NCBI GenBank assembly: GCA_963762205.1
Contig: CAVXJZ010000002.1
Span: 186,001 to 250,000 of the forward strand
Direction: 5' to 3'
Source of the DNA: VRUE01 sp963762205
GTDB taxonomy: Bacteria > Actinomycetota > Thermoleophilia > Solirubrobacterales > 70-9
Length of the DNA stretch: 64,000 nt
Shown piece after piece: positions 8,002-16,105 of this stretch. Numbering within the stretch: position 1 is the first letter of the stretch; every line of letters starts with the position of its first letter. The notes beneath the pieces were generated by a model, which was not told the DNA's origin, made no database searches, and saw only the letters and a program-made list of their open reading frames with translations. A program made the translations under genes and the position numbers.

Positions 8002-10053
8002 GTGAGGAACGGTCTGCGGGTCGCGCTGCTCGGCGCGACACTTCTGCTGTTGGGGTCCGGCGCCGCCGAGGCGGCGCCTCCAGCCAACGACGCCTTCTCC
8101 GCCGCGCAGCCGCTGAGCGTCGGACAGGAGCTCTCCGCCGCCAACCTCGAGGCGACGTCCGAGCCGGGTGAGCCCGATCCACAATCGGCAACCGAGTCGG
8201 TCGACTGCAAACCGGCGCCGATCGACAGCGCCCCTGAATGCGCGAGCTCGGTCTGGTACTCGTTCGAAGCACCCGCGAACGGCGAATACACGATCGAGAC
8301 CTGCGACCGGGGGACCGACCTCGACACCGTGCTAGGCGTGTATACGGGAGCGACGATCGGCACGCTCGCCGCCGTGGCAACGGCGAGAACGACGACGCTG
8401 CTCCGGCGGCTTCGAAGCCAACCGGGCAGCCGTGTCAGCTTCGTCGCGAAGCCGGCGTACGACGTACAGCGTCGACGTCACCGGCCACGTCGCCGACCGC
8501 GGCTCCTTCTACCTGCGCGCCTACGCGGGCCCGCCGCAGCCGCGGCCGGCTCCCGACACCGCGATCGCCCGCCTCACCTCCTATCCCGACATCCTGCTGA
8601 AGTGCAGGGCCCTACGGCAGGGGCGTGCTCAGCGGACCGCGCCACAGCGCCAGCTTCGTGCTCGAATCCGTGCCTCCGGGCGGGACCTTCGAGTGCTCCC
8701 TCGACGGCGCGGCCCTCGCGGCGTGCGCGGCCCTGCTGTCCTGGACAGCCTCGGCGCCGGGGTCGAGCCACGACTTCGCCGCCCGCGCCACCGTCGGCGG
8801 GCAGACCGACCCAACGCCGGTCGTCGAGCGCTTCACGATCGACACGACGCCGCCGGAGACCGGCCTCGGCGGCACCACGGGAATGACCGGCAGCCAGGAA
8901 GGCAGCTGGTCGATGACCTCCTCCGAGCGGTTGACCGGTGCCGAATACCCGTTCGTGTGCGAGGTGGACGGCTGGCCACTCAACGGCTGCGAACCGAGCG
9001 AATCCGTCGAACAGCTCTGCATGGGGCACCACGAATTCCGCGCCGCGGCGCGCGACCGCGGCGCCAACCTCGACCCGACCCCTGCGGCGCTCGGGCTCGA
9101 CGTCACGATCGGCCCGCCCTGCGCGGCGCCCACGATCGGCGCGCCGACCGTCAATCCGGGCTCGATCTCGCCGACCCAGTGGGCGAAATCGATTTTCCGC
9201 TCGACAACAAGGGCGCCGGCGGCGTCTTCGAAGTCGAATACGGCCCGACGTCGGCCTACGGCCGCATCGGCTACCCCCAGCCCGAGGGCCCCGACGGCGC
9301 CCCGAACAACGACTATGTCCAGCTGAGCGAGCTGGAGCCGGCCACCACCTACCACTACAGGGCGCGGCTGAAGACACCATTCGGGACCGCCGACAGCGGC
9401 GACCTGACGGTCGCAACGGTGCCGCTCGGCGGCGCGACCCTGCCGGTGGTCGCCAACGGGACGCCGACGGTCCTGCGGCATGCGGCGACCGTCCCGTTCA
9501 CCATCGATCCCCAGGGCAAGGAAACCAGGTATCACCTGCTGCTCTCGACGAGCGGCCCGGTCGGGGACCGAGTGGTCCAGATCGGCCCCGAAGGGAGGAT
9601 CCCCGCCGGCTTCGGCCCGGTCGGCGCATCCGTCTCGGTCGTCGACCTCGAGCCCGGGACCACCTACCACTATGTGGTGCGCGCCGAACAGACCGAAGCC
9701 GGCGGCACCGAGGTCCGAGGCCCAGAAGGCGCCTTCACGACGCCCGCGGTTCCACAGGCCCTCCAGCCGGCCTTCAAGAAGCGCTTCCGGCTGCGCCGGG
9801 GCCAGGTCAGGGTCGGGCCGATCACCCGGCGCTCGAAGAAGCTACGGGTGCGGGTCGTGCGACTGCCAGGGAAGACGAAGGTGAAGCTGAAGCTGATCGC
9901 CGGCGGGGCGAAGCAGTCGGCGCGCAAGAAGGCGGACGCAGCGGCCAGGATCCGATCTTCAAGGTCCGGTCCTCTCGAAGCGGATCCGCAAGGCGCTGCG
10001 GAAGAGGAAGCTGACGCAAGGTGAGGATGCAAGTTCACGGCGAGGCCCCCTGA
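8002..10053 (+). pseudogene. Secreted FnIII-like repeat protein, broken by several frameshifts
   Basis: One exported protein can be traced through all three frames, so the reading frame is interrupted at least five times. Order: signal peptide (VALLGATLLLLGSGAAEA) and a pre-peptidase-C-like domain (SVWYSFEAPANGEYTI) to about 8375; YSVDVTGHVADRGSFYL to about 8600; a sensory-type domain with FECSLDGAALAAC and FVCEVDGWPLNGC to about 9190; two fibronectin-type modules with YEVEYGPTSAYG-like and LEPATTYHYRA / LEPGTTYHYVVRA motifs to about 9950; then a basic tail. The last shift restores LTVRMQVHGEAP and a stop at 10051-10053. Start GTG 8002. It is either a true pseudogene or assembly indels; the intact motifs on both sides of every break favour recent or artefactual damage. 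Confidence 0.72.
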
Positions 10054-10074
10054 CGACCGGGCGGGCCGCTGACG

Positions 10075-10776
10075 GTGACGAAACGGGAGGGGCGGCCCGC
10101 CGCCGCCGTCGCGCGGCTCGCTGAGCGGGAGCGATGGGCGGCGATCTACGACGCGACCTGGGGGAGGGCCTTCACGGCCCTCTACGATCGTGGCCTGAAG
10201 TCGACCGAGGAGGCCGGGCTGCGGGAGATGCGGCGCGGGACGCTCACCGCCGCCAGCGGCCGGACGATCGACCTCGGGGCCGGGACGGGCGCCAACCTCG
10301 GCCTCTTTCCCGATGCGGTGACCGAGCTGGTCCTCGCCGAGCCGGACCCCCACATGCTGCGCCGCCTGCGGGCCAAGGTCGACGAGGCCGGAGCGAAGGC
10401 CGAGGTCGTCGCGGCGCCGGCGGAAGCGCTCCCGTTCGAGGACTCGAGCTTCGATACCGCCGTCTTCACCCTCGTGCTCTGCACCGTCCCCGACCCGGTT
10501 GCCGCCCTCACCGAGGCGACCAGGATCCTGCGACCCGGCGGCAGGCTGCTCTTCGTCGAGCACGTGCGCTCCGAGGAGGCCCCGACAGCGCGTTGGCAGG
10601 ACCGGCTCGAGCGGCCCTGGCGCTTCTTCGCCGACGGCTGCCGCTGCAACCGCGACACCGTGGCGACCATCGAAGCCTCGTCGTTGACGGTCGAGGACGT
10701 CGAGCGGACCCAGCTGCCGAAGTCGCCGCCGATCGTGCGCCCCCTTGTGCGGGGCAGCGCCGTCCTCGCCTCCTGA
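10075..10776 (+). CDS. Class I SAM-dependent methyltransferase (UbiE/type-11-like)
   Basis: A 233-aa methyltransferase. The SAM-binding motif I is TIDLGAGTGANLGLFP (about residues 63-78). Motif II (LVLAEPDPHML) has the acidic residue, and LPFEDSSFDTAVFTLVLC is the motif-IV region typical of the type-11 family. The post-core sequence RILRPGGRLLFVEHVR is also intact. Substrate unknown; relatives act on quinones, lipids or small molecules. It starts with GTG 10075 and has no obvious operon partner. The next gene is convergent. Confidence 0.82.
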   Translation: MTKREGRPAAAVARLAERERWAAIYDATWGRAFTALYDRGLKSTEEAGLREMRRGTLTAASGRTIDLGAGTGANLGLFPDAVTELVLAEPDPHMLRRLRAKVDEAGAKAEVVAAPAEALPFEDSSFDTAVFTLVLCTVPDPVAALTEATRILRPGGRLLFVEHVRSEEAPTARWQDRLERPWRFFADGCRCNRDTVATIEASSLTVEDVERTQLPKSPPIVRPLVRGSAVLAS

Positions 10777-10930
10777 ACCCTTCCACCCGGGTCGAGCTCG
10801 CCTCTCTCGATCAACGCTCGATAATGGTGGTTATGTCAACTCGGGAGTCGATAGGCGCGTAGGTCGCCCTATTGGCGACTACTGCGACTATCCCCCGGCG
10901 CGAGCGGCCAGCGCCTCGCTCGCGCGATCA

Positions 10931-10990
10931 CGGTCTAGGACTGGCTCGCGGAGTCGATCGCGGTCTAGGACTGGCTTGCGGAGTCGATCG
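10931..10990. repeat. 30-bp tandem duplication over the stop codon of the DsbA-like gene
   Basis: Two adjacent 30-bp units at 10931-10960 and 10961-10990 differ at one position. Read on the minus strand, each encodes the same ending, AIDSASQS followed by TAG. The real stop is at 10965-10967 and the downstream unit is an untranslated copy. The 10777-10930 interval upstream shows no gene. Confidence 0.85.
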
Positions 10991-11735
10991 CCGTTTCCAG
11001 CTCGCCGGCCGAGCCAGGCGTCCCGAGCGGTTCGAGCCCGCCGCTCGGGCCTTCGACCGCGAACGACGGCGTGCCGCTGAAGCCGAGCCGGGACGCTTCG
11101 GCGCTCGTCCTGCGCACCCGCGCCAGCGTGCGCGTGCTTTCGCGCGCCCTGTTCCAGCGCCCGATATCGGCGACACCCGCCGCTCTGGCGACCGCCGTGA
11201 GGAATTCGTCGTCGGCATAAGGGGCCGTCTCGACCCCCTGGTTGCGGTAGAAGATCTCGAGGAAGTTCCAGCCGCGACCCTGTTCGCCGGCGGCCAGCGC
11301 CGCGGCGCCGGCGGTTTCCGACTGCTCGTCGATGATCGTGAAGTTGCGGAATTCGATCCGCGACCGGCCGTCGCGCACCGTCGAGTCGATCACGTCGGGG
11401 ATGACTTCCTTGGAAAACGAAGCGCAGACCGGGCACTTGAGGTCGCCGAACTCGACCAGCTTGACCGGGGCCTTGCTATCGCCCAGCGCCATGCCGTTCT
11501 GCGGTATCCCGGCCAGCCCGCTGTTGATCTCGGCCACCCCGTCGAGCCGATCGGCGTTGCCGCCGTCGCCGCCGCTCGAGTTGACGACGATCAGCACGAC
11601 GACGGCGGCGAGCGCGAGGAAGACGGCGGCGCTCGCCAGCTGCAACAGCTTCTTGCGGCGTTCCTCCCCCTGCGCCAGCTGCTCGGCGGCGAGACGTTCC
11701 TGCCTGCGATTCTCTCGGTCCTTGCGCCCACTCAC
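10965..11735 (-). CDS. Membrane-anchored DsbA-like thiol oxidoreductase
   Basis: A 256-aa thioredoxin-fold protein. A charged N-terminus and one membrane helix (about residues 25-45) anchor an extracytoplasmic domain. Its active site is EFGDLKCPVCASF, a CPVC pair as in DsbA/DsbG-type proteins, and the cis-Pro loop is GFSGTPSFAV. It should oxidise cysteines in secreted proteins. The GTG start at 11735 overlaps the stop of the VKOR gene (GTGA), so the two are translationally coupled; VKOR would re-oxidise this protein. Upstream in-frame sequence is non-family. The stop codon lies in a 30-bp tandem duplication. Confidence 0.86.
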   Translation of the reverse strand: MSGRKDRENRRQERLAAEQLAQGEERRKKLLQLASAAVFLALAAVVVLIVVNSSGGDGGNADRLDGVAEINSGLAGIPQNGMALGDSKAPVKLVEFGDLKCPVCASFSKEVIPDVIDSTVRDGRSRIEFRNFTIIDEQSETAGAAALAAGEQGRGWNFLEIFYRNQGVETAPYADDEFLTAVARAAGVADIGRWNRARESTRTLARVRRTSAEASRLGFSGTPSFAVEGPSGGLEPLGTPGSAGELETAIDSASQS

Positions 11736-12163
11736 GTCGAGGTCCCAACGTAGCGAACCATGCGGATCGCGTTGACGGCGAAGAGCAGCGTCATCAGCGC
11801 GGCGCTGAAGACGCACCACTGACAGACGGCGTCGATCACGAATATCTCCAGGTAGGTGAGGAAGACGCTGTATCCGAAGCCGGCCAGGGCGACGACGAAG
11901 CCACCCATGCGGGCGCCGTCGCCGCGCAGCACCGCCGCGGCAAGCAGGAGCAGGTAGCCGATCGCCCCGAAGACCGCGATGTTGACGCCGAGCAGGTGCG
12001 AGTAGGAGCTTTCGGCCACCGTCTCGCAGCCCTGGCTGCCGCCCACGCAGACCGGGCTGCCGCCGCCCGAGTCGGCGATCGCGATATAGACGGCGACGCC
12101 GACGCCGACGGTCGCCACGAAGGTGGCGACGCTGCGCAGCGTGCCCTCGGCGGGCGGGTTCAA
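11732..12163 (-). CDS. Vitamin K epoxide reductase family protein (quinone-dependent DsbA oxidase)
   Basis: A 143-aa integral membrane protein with four helices. The active-site pair is VCQWCVFS in helix 4 and the partner loop cysteines are VCVGGSQGCETV. In actinobacteria VKOR replaces DsbB and moves electrons from DsbA to quinone; the coupled DsbA-like gene downstream supports that role here. It starts at TTG 12163. The length is normal for a stand-alone VKOR domain. Confidence 0.88.
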   Translation of the reverse strand: MNPPAEGTLRSVATFVATVGVGVAVYIAIADSGGGSPVCVGGSQGCETVAESSYSHLLGVNIAVFGAIGYLLLLAAAVLRGDGARMGGFVVALAGFGYSVFLTYLEIFVIDAVCQWCVFSAALMTLLFAVNAIRMVRYVGTST

Positions 12164-12178
12164 GCGCGCCGGCCCAAG

Positions 12179-12538
12179 CTAGCCGCGCCCCCGCCCGAAG
12201 ATGCGTCCGAGGAAGCCGCCCGCCGCGCCCGGCGCGATCCCGCCCTGGCCCTTCTCCGGCGGGCCCAGCGCCCTCGCCTCCGCGGCGTCGAGGTTGAGGG
12301 TGACTCCGCGCTCGGCGGTCCTCGAGACCTCCGGAGCGTCGGCGAAGCGCAGGGCCCCGCCCGCATCGCGGAAGATGACGCCATCGAAGATGTGCTCGCG
12401 GTAGTTGTCGAGCATCTCCCGCACGGTCCCGACCTCGACCCCGTCGGAGGAGTAGACGGGGGTCCCCGGCGCGACCGCGGTGTAGTGGATCGCGGCGCCG
12501 TCGTCGATCGATCCGGATAAGTCGCCCTGCGCGCTCAT
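12179..12538 (-). CDS. PRC-barrel-like small protein
   Basis: A 119-aa protein starting MSAQGDLS at 12538. Residues 25-90 (GTPVYSSDGVEVGTVREML, then HIFDGVIFRDAGG) have the strand pattern of PRC-barrel/DUF2171-type domains. A low-complexity Gly/Pro tail follows, ending GRIFGRGRG. No catalytic residues are apparent. A cytosolic stress or adaptor role is only a guess. It lies 11 bp after the hydrolase gene and 15 bp before vkor, so it may be part of one minus-strand transcript from 13.9 to 11.0 kb. Confidence 0.65.
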   Translation of the reverse strand: MSAQGDLSGSIDDGAAIHYTAVAPGTPVYSSDGVEVGTVREMLDNYREHIFDGVIFRDAGGALRFADAPEVSRTAERGVTLNLDAAEARALGPPEKGQGGIAPGAAGGFLGRIFGRGRG

Positions 12539-12548
12539 GCTCTCATTC

Positions 12549-13391
12549 TTACGCCTTCTGCCCGGCGGCCGCGAGGAAGCCGGCGATCTCACGCGCGAGC
12601 CTGCCCCCCTGCCAGGCCAGCGGCGAGCTGCCCTCGTCCTCGACGATCAGCCGCGCCCGCGGCAGCCGCCGCGCGTACTCCGCCGCCGTCGCCTGCGGGT
12701 GGCCGGGGTCGGCCTCGTCACCGCTGGCGACGACCAGCGCCGGGACCTCGAGGCGCTCGAGCTCCGCGAGCGACCCGAAGGGCCGCGACCGCGGCGCCGC
12801 GCGCAGGGCGGCGGCGACGGCCCCGAGATCCCGATGGGCGGCCATCCGCTCGCGCGTGAAGCGCATCACCGAGTCGCGCCAGGCCGGGTCGATCCCGTGC
12901 ACGCGGTCCAGGTGGTCGACGAAGCCGTCGATCCCGCCATCCTCGAGCGCCGCCGCCAGGCCGTCCCAGTACTCCAGCGAGCCCGCCCCGATCGAGCCGT
13001 CGTAGACGGGCCCGATCGCGACGAGGGCCGCGACGCGGCCCCGATCGGCGAGCGCGTAGGCCAGCGCCGTGTGGGCGCCCATCGAGTGGCCGGCGAGGGC
13101 GAAGGCCCCCTCCCCGAGCTGGTCGGCGACGACGGCCTCCAGGTCGGCGACCATCTCCGGGTATCCATAACCCCGGGAGGACGGCGCCGGATCCGACTGG
13201 CCGTGGCCGCGGGCGTCGTAGGAGATGACGGTGTGGCCGGCCCTGGCAAGCGCCCGCGAGCCGTGCAGCACCTGACGCCGTGTCGCGGTCAGCCCGTGAC
13301 AGAGAACCACGGGCGGGCCCTCCCCTTCCCGCTCGCCGCGGATCGTCGCCGCGGCCGCGACCTCGAAGGGAACCGCCGGCGCCGCCGGCAT
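12549..13391 (-). CDS. Alpha/beta-fold hydrolase
   Basis: A 280-aa hydrolase with oxyanion motif LCHGLTAT and nucleophile elbow AGHSMGAHT (Ser about 103). The acid is probably in VVASGDEADPGHP. The usual C-terminal catalytic His is not in a GH motif; that region reads EDEGSSPLAWQGGRL, so the charge relay is unclear. An esterase or thioesterase activity on an unknown substrate is likely. Its start overlaps the stop of the peroxiredoxin gene by one base, indicating an operon. Confidence 0.8.
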   Translation of the reverse strand: MPAAPAVPFEVAAAATIRGEREGEGPPVVLCHGLTATRRQVLHGSRALARAGHTVISYDARGHGQSDPAPSSRGYGYPEMVADLEAVVADQLGEGAFALAGHSMGAHTALAYALADRGRVAALVAIGPVYDGSIGAGSLEYWDGLAAALEDGGIDGFVDHLDRVHGIDPAWRDSVMRFTRERMAAHRDLGAVAAALRAAPRSRPFGSLAELERLEVPALVVASGDEADPGHPQATAAEYARRLPRARLIVEDEGSSPLAWQGGRLAREIAGFLAAAGQKA

Positions 13392-13891
13392 CAGTCGAAG
13401 GCGGCCAGGGCCCGTTCGATGTCGTCGACCGACTGGAAGCCGGCACCCGTCCGCGAGACGTGCCGGTGGCGGACGACGCCCTCGCCGTCGATCACGAACA
13501 GGGCCCTCATCACGTAGCGGCCGTCGACCGCGCCGTCGAGCCCCGTGAGCCGGGCCAGCGGCCCGATCCAGCCCGTCACCCCGTAGCTCCTGCTGACCGC
13601 GACGTCCTCGTCGGCGAGCAGCGGGACGTTGAGTTCCTGCTCTTTCGTCCAGCGCTCGTGGGACTCGACCGACTGGGGCGAGATCCCGAGCACCTCGACC
13701 TCCAGCTCGTCGAGGCGATCGCCGTTGTCGCGATAGGAGCAGAACTGCTTCGTGCAGACGGCGGTCGCGTCGCCCGGGTAGAAGGCGAGCACGACGTTGC
13801 GGCCACGGTAGTCCGACAGCCTGTAGGTCTTGCCCTCGGTGCCGGGCAGCTCGAAATCGGGGGCGATGTCTCCAACGTCGACCTTGGCCAT
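13391..13891 (-). CDS. Peroxiredoxin (BCP/AhpC type)
   Basis: A 166-aa thiol peroxidase that reduces hydroperoxides using thioredoxin. The peroxidatic cysteine is in PGDATAVCTKQFC, where family members usually have PxxxTxxC. A second Cys five residues later (CTKQFC) is the resolving cysteine of atypical 2-Cys BCP proteins. The N-terminus APDFELPGTEGKTYRLSDYRG is typical. A substantial part of the oxidative-thiol gene set (VKOR, DsbA-like, peroxiredoxin) lies within 3 kb. Confidence 0.88.
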   Translation of the reverse strand: MAKVDVGDIAPDFELPGTEGKTYRLSDYRGRNVVLAFYPGDATAVCTKQFCSYRDNGDRLDELEVEVLGISPQSVESHERWTKEQELNVPLLADEDVAVSRSYGVTGWIGPLARLTGLDGAVDGRYVMRALFVIDGEGVVRHRHVSRTGAGFQSVDDIERALAAFD

Positions 13892-13922
13892 GGACAGACC
13901 CTAGCGCCGGGCGCCCGCCGGG

Positions 13923-14606
13923 TCAGGGGCGCTCGATCACCGCGTGCTCGATGATCACCGTCTGCTTCGGTTCTTCCTCCGGCGTGCCGAGCTCGCCGAT
14001 CCGGTCGACGACATCCATCCCCTCGCTCACCTTGCCGACCAGGGCGTATTCCGGCGGCAGGCCGGCGTCGGCGCCGATCACCACGTAGAACTGGCTCCCC
14101 GAGCGCCCCGGAGGCTCCGCCGAGGTCTTCGCCATCGCCACCACGCCCTTCGTGTAGGCGAGGTTCGAGGGCGGCTTCTCGTCGACGCTGTAGCCGGGGC
14201 CGCCGGTGCCGTTGCCGAGCGGGTCGCCTCCCTGGATCACGAACCCGGGGACGATCCGGTGGAACGGCAGGTCGTCGTAGAAGCCTTCTTCGGAGAGGAA
14301 CACGAACGAGTTGACGGTCTTCGGCGCCCGCGTCGAGTCGAGCGCGATCGTGAAGTCCCCACAGCTGGTCTCGATCCGCGCCGAGACCTGTTCGCCCTTC
14401 TTCACCGTCTGCTTCGGCTTGTCGAGGCTGACCTGCTTCGGTTCCGGCTCGGGCACCTCTTCGCAGCCGGCGGCGCCGGCCGCGCTCGAGTCACCGTCGC
14501 CGCCACGACCGATCAGGATCGCCGCGACGACGCCGACCGCGACCAGCGCGAATGCGGCGAGGACGAGCCAGCGGCGGTCCGGTCCCCCCTGCGTGCTTGC
14601 CTCCAT
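13923..14606 (-). CDS. Membrane-anchored cyclophilin-type peptidyl-prolyl isomerase
   Basis: A 227-aa protein. The N-terminal helix WLVLAAFALVAVGVVAAIL anchors it, a short Glu/Pro linker follows, then a cyclophilin domain from about residue 75. Core motifs are FHRIVPGFVIQGGDP and GSQFYVVIGADAGL; the catalytic arginine is in FHRI. It probably folds exported proteins at the membrane. ATG 14606 is the only start that leaves the helix at the N-terminus. It ends 32 bp from the peroxiredoxin gene. Confidence 0.87.
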   Translation of the reverse strand: MEASTQGGPDRRWLVLAAFALVAVGVVAAILIGRGGDGDSSAAGAAGCEEVPEPEPKQVSLDKPKQTVKKGEQVSARIETSCGDFTIALDSTRAPKTVNSFVFLSEEGFYDDLPFHRIVPGFVIQGGDPLGNGTGGPGYSVDEKPPSNLAYTKGVVAMAKTSAEPPGRSGSQFYVVIGADAGLPPEYALVGKVSEGMDVVDRIGELGTPEEEPKQTVIIEHAVIERP

Positions 14607-14658
14607 CGCCGAGGAGCCTAGAGGATCGGCGCCCGCCCGCGCCTGCGATGATCGCCAC

Positions 14659-15174
14659 GTGGGCCGGGCCGATCCGATGCTCCCCCTCGCCACCGCGGTG
14701 CTGCGCTCCGGGGTCAGCGCCCCCGAGCGCGTCCTCGCGCTCGAATGCGCCGGCGGCGACGACGCCCTCTTCCTCGCCCGCGAGTTCCCCCGGGCACGGG
14801 TGCGCGGCGTCGACGCCTCCGCCGAGCGCGTCTCCCGGGCGAGGGCGCGGACCGGCCTCGACCCGGAGGGGCGGATCGCCTTCAAGCAGGGCGCACCCGG
14901 TGACCTCCCCTTCCCGGACGACCACTTCGACCTCGTCGTCCAAGCCGCCGGCCGCCTCGCCCCGGGTGAGGCGGCGCGGGTGCTGCGCCCCGACGGACGC
15001 CTGGTCCTGGTCGATGCCGGCCCGCCGCCCGATCCCCTCGGCCTGCGCCTGAGGTGGCGGCGACGCCGTCTCGCGCGGGCTGGATTCGAGCGACTCCGCG
15101 AAGGAGACGCCGGCGGCGGCAGCTTTTGCGTCATGCGGCTGCGCGAGCGCGGCCCCGGGGCGCGGTCCGAATAG
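14659..15174 (+). CDS. Class I SAM-dependent methyltransferase
   Basis: A 171-aa compact methyltransferase. The motif-I region is VLALECAGGDDALFLAR (Cys-Ala-Gly-Gly in place of the usual Gly-x-Gly). VRGVDASAERV carries the ribose-binding Asp, LPFPDDHFDLVVQA is motif IV, and RVLRPDGRLVLVD follows. The C-terminal substrate region is short and Arg-rich. GTG 14659 is the likely start. It lies 13 bp before the lipid-kinase gene, so it may head the MurT operon. The altered motif I leaves activity uncertain. Confidence 0.7.
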   Translation: MGRADPMLPLATAVLRSGVSAPERVLALECAGGDDALFLAREFPRARVRGVDASAERVSRARARTGLDPEGRIAFKQGAPGDLPFPDDHFDLVVQAAGRLAPGEAARVLRPDGRLVLVDAGPPPDPLGLRLRWRRRRLARAGFERLREGDAGGGSFCVMRLRERGPGARSE

Positions 15175-15187
15175 GCTCCTTGTTCAT

Positions 15188-16105
15188 ATGGGGAGCACGG
15201 AGCGATCGGGCGTCGACCCCGAGATGCCGCTGGCGCTGCTGATCAACCCGTCCTCGGGCGGCGGCCGCGCGCTGAAGCTGCTGCCCCGGGTCGAGCAGGC
15301 GCTCGACCAGCGCCGCGCCGGGTTCCGCGTGCAGCGCACCAAGAGCCTCGAGCACGGCGTGGACCAGGCGCTGGCGTCCGTGGAGGCCGGCGAGCTGCCG
15401 GTCGTGGTCAGCGGCGACGGCCTGATCGGTGCCATCGGCGGTGCGATGGCCGGCGCCGAGACGCCGCTGGGGATCATCCCCGCGGGCCGCGGCAACGACC
15501 TCGCCCGCGTGCTCGGCATCCCGGATGATCCGGAGGCGGCGGTCGAGGCGCTGCTCGGTGGCGAGACGCGCAAGATCGACGTCGGCGAGGTCAACGGCCG
15601 GCGCTTCCTGGGCATCGCCAGCGTCGGCTTCGACTCGGAAGCCAACCGGGTCGCAAACGAAACCCGCTTGCTGCGCGGAAGCCTCGTCTACGCCCTCGCC
15701 GCGATCCGCACCCTGATCCGCTGGAAGCCGGGCCGCTTCACGGTCCGCGTCGACGACGAGCGCTACCGCTTCACCGGCTACTCGGTCTCGGTCGCCAACA
15801 ACAGGGCCTTCGGCGGCGGCATGTTCATCGCTCCCGACGCTGAGCTCGACGACGGCGAATTCGACATCGTCACCGTCGGCGAGGTCGGCAAGCTCCGCGC
15901 CCTGGGTAGCATGCCCAGGGTGTTCAAGGGCACGCACGTCGAGCAGGACTGGGTGCGCGTCTTCCGGGCCCGCCACCTCGAGCTGAGCGCCAGCCGCCCC
16001 TATCCGGTCTATGCCGACGGCGAGCACATCAGCGACCTGCCCGCCTCGCTACGGGTCCTTCCGCGCGCGCTGAGCGTGATCGTGCCGCCCCGGGCGGAGG
16101 CTTGA
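15188..16105 (+). CDS. Diacylglycerol kinase family protein (DgkB/YegS type)
   Basis: A 305-aa lipid kinase-like protein that would phosphorylate diacylglycerol or a related lipid. The N-terminus ALLINPSSGGGRAL is the family's nucleotide-site strand. The usual GGDGT motif reads VVSGDGLIGAIGG (Ser for the first Gly, Leu for Thr). The third motif is IPAGRGNDLARVLGI (usually GTGNDFAR). VYADGEHI near the C-terminus is the conserved DGE. Activity is probable but the two motif changes are worth noting. Its stop overlaps the TTG start of murT, placing it in the envelope operon. Confidence 0.83.
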   Translation: MGSTERSGVDPEMPLALLINPSSGGGRALKLLPRVEQALDQRRAGFRVQRTKSLEHGVDQALASVEAGELPVVVSGDGLIGAIGGAMAGAETPLGIIPAGRGNDLARVLGIPDDPEAAVEALLGGETRKIDVGEVNGRRFLGIASVGFDSEANRVANETRLLRGSLVYALAAIRTLIRWKPGRFTVRVDDERYRFTGYSVSVANNRAFGGGMFIAPDAELDDGEFDIVTVGEVGKLRALGSMPRVFKGTHVEQDWVRVFRARHLELSASRPYPVYADGEHISDLPASLRVLPRALSVIVPPRAEA

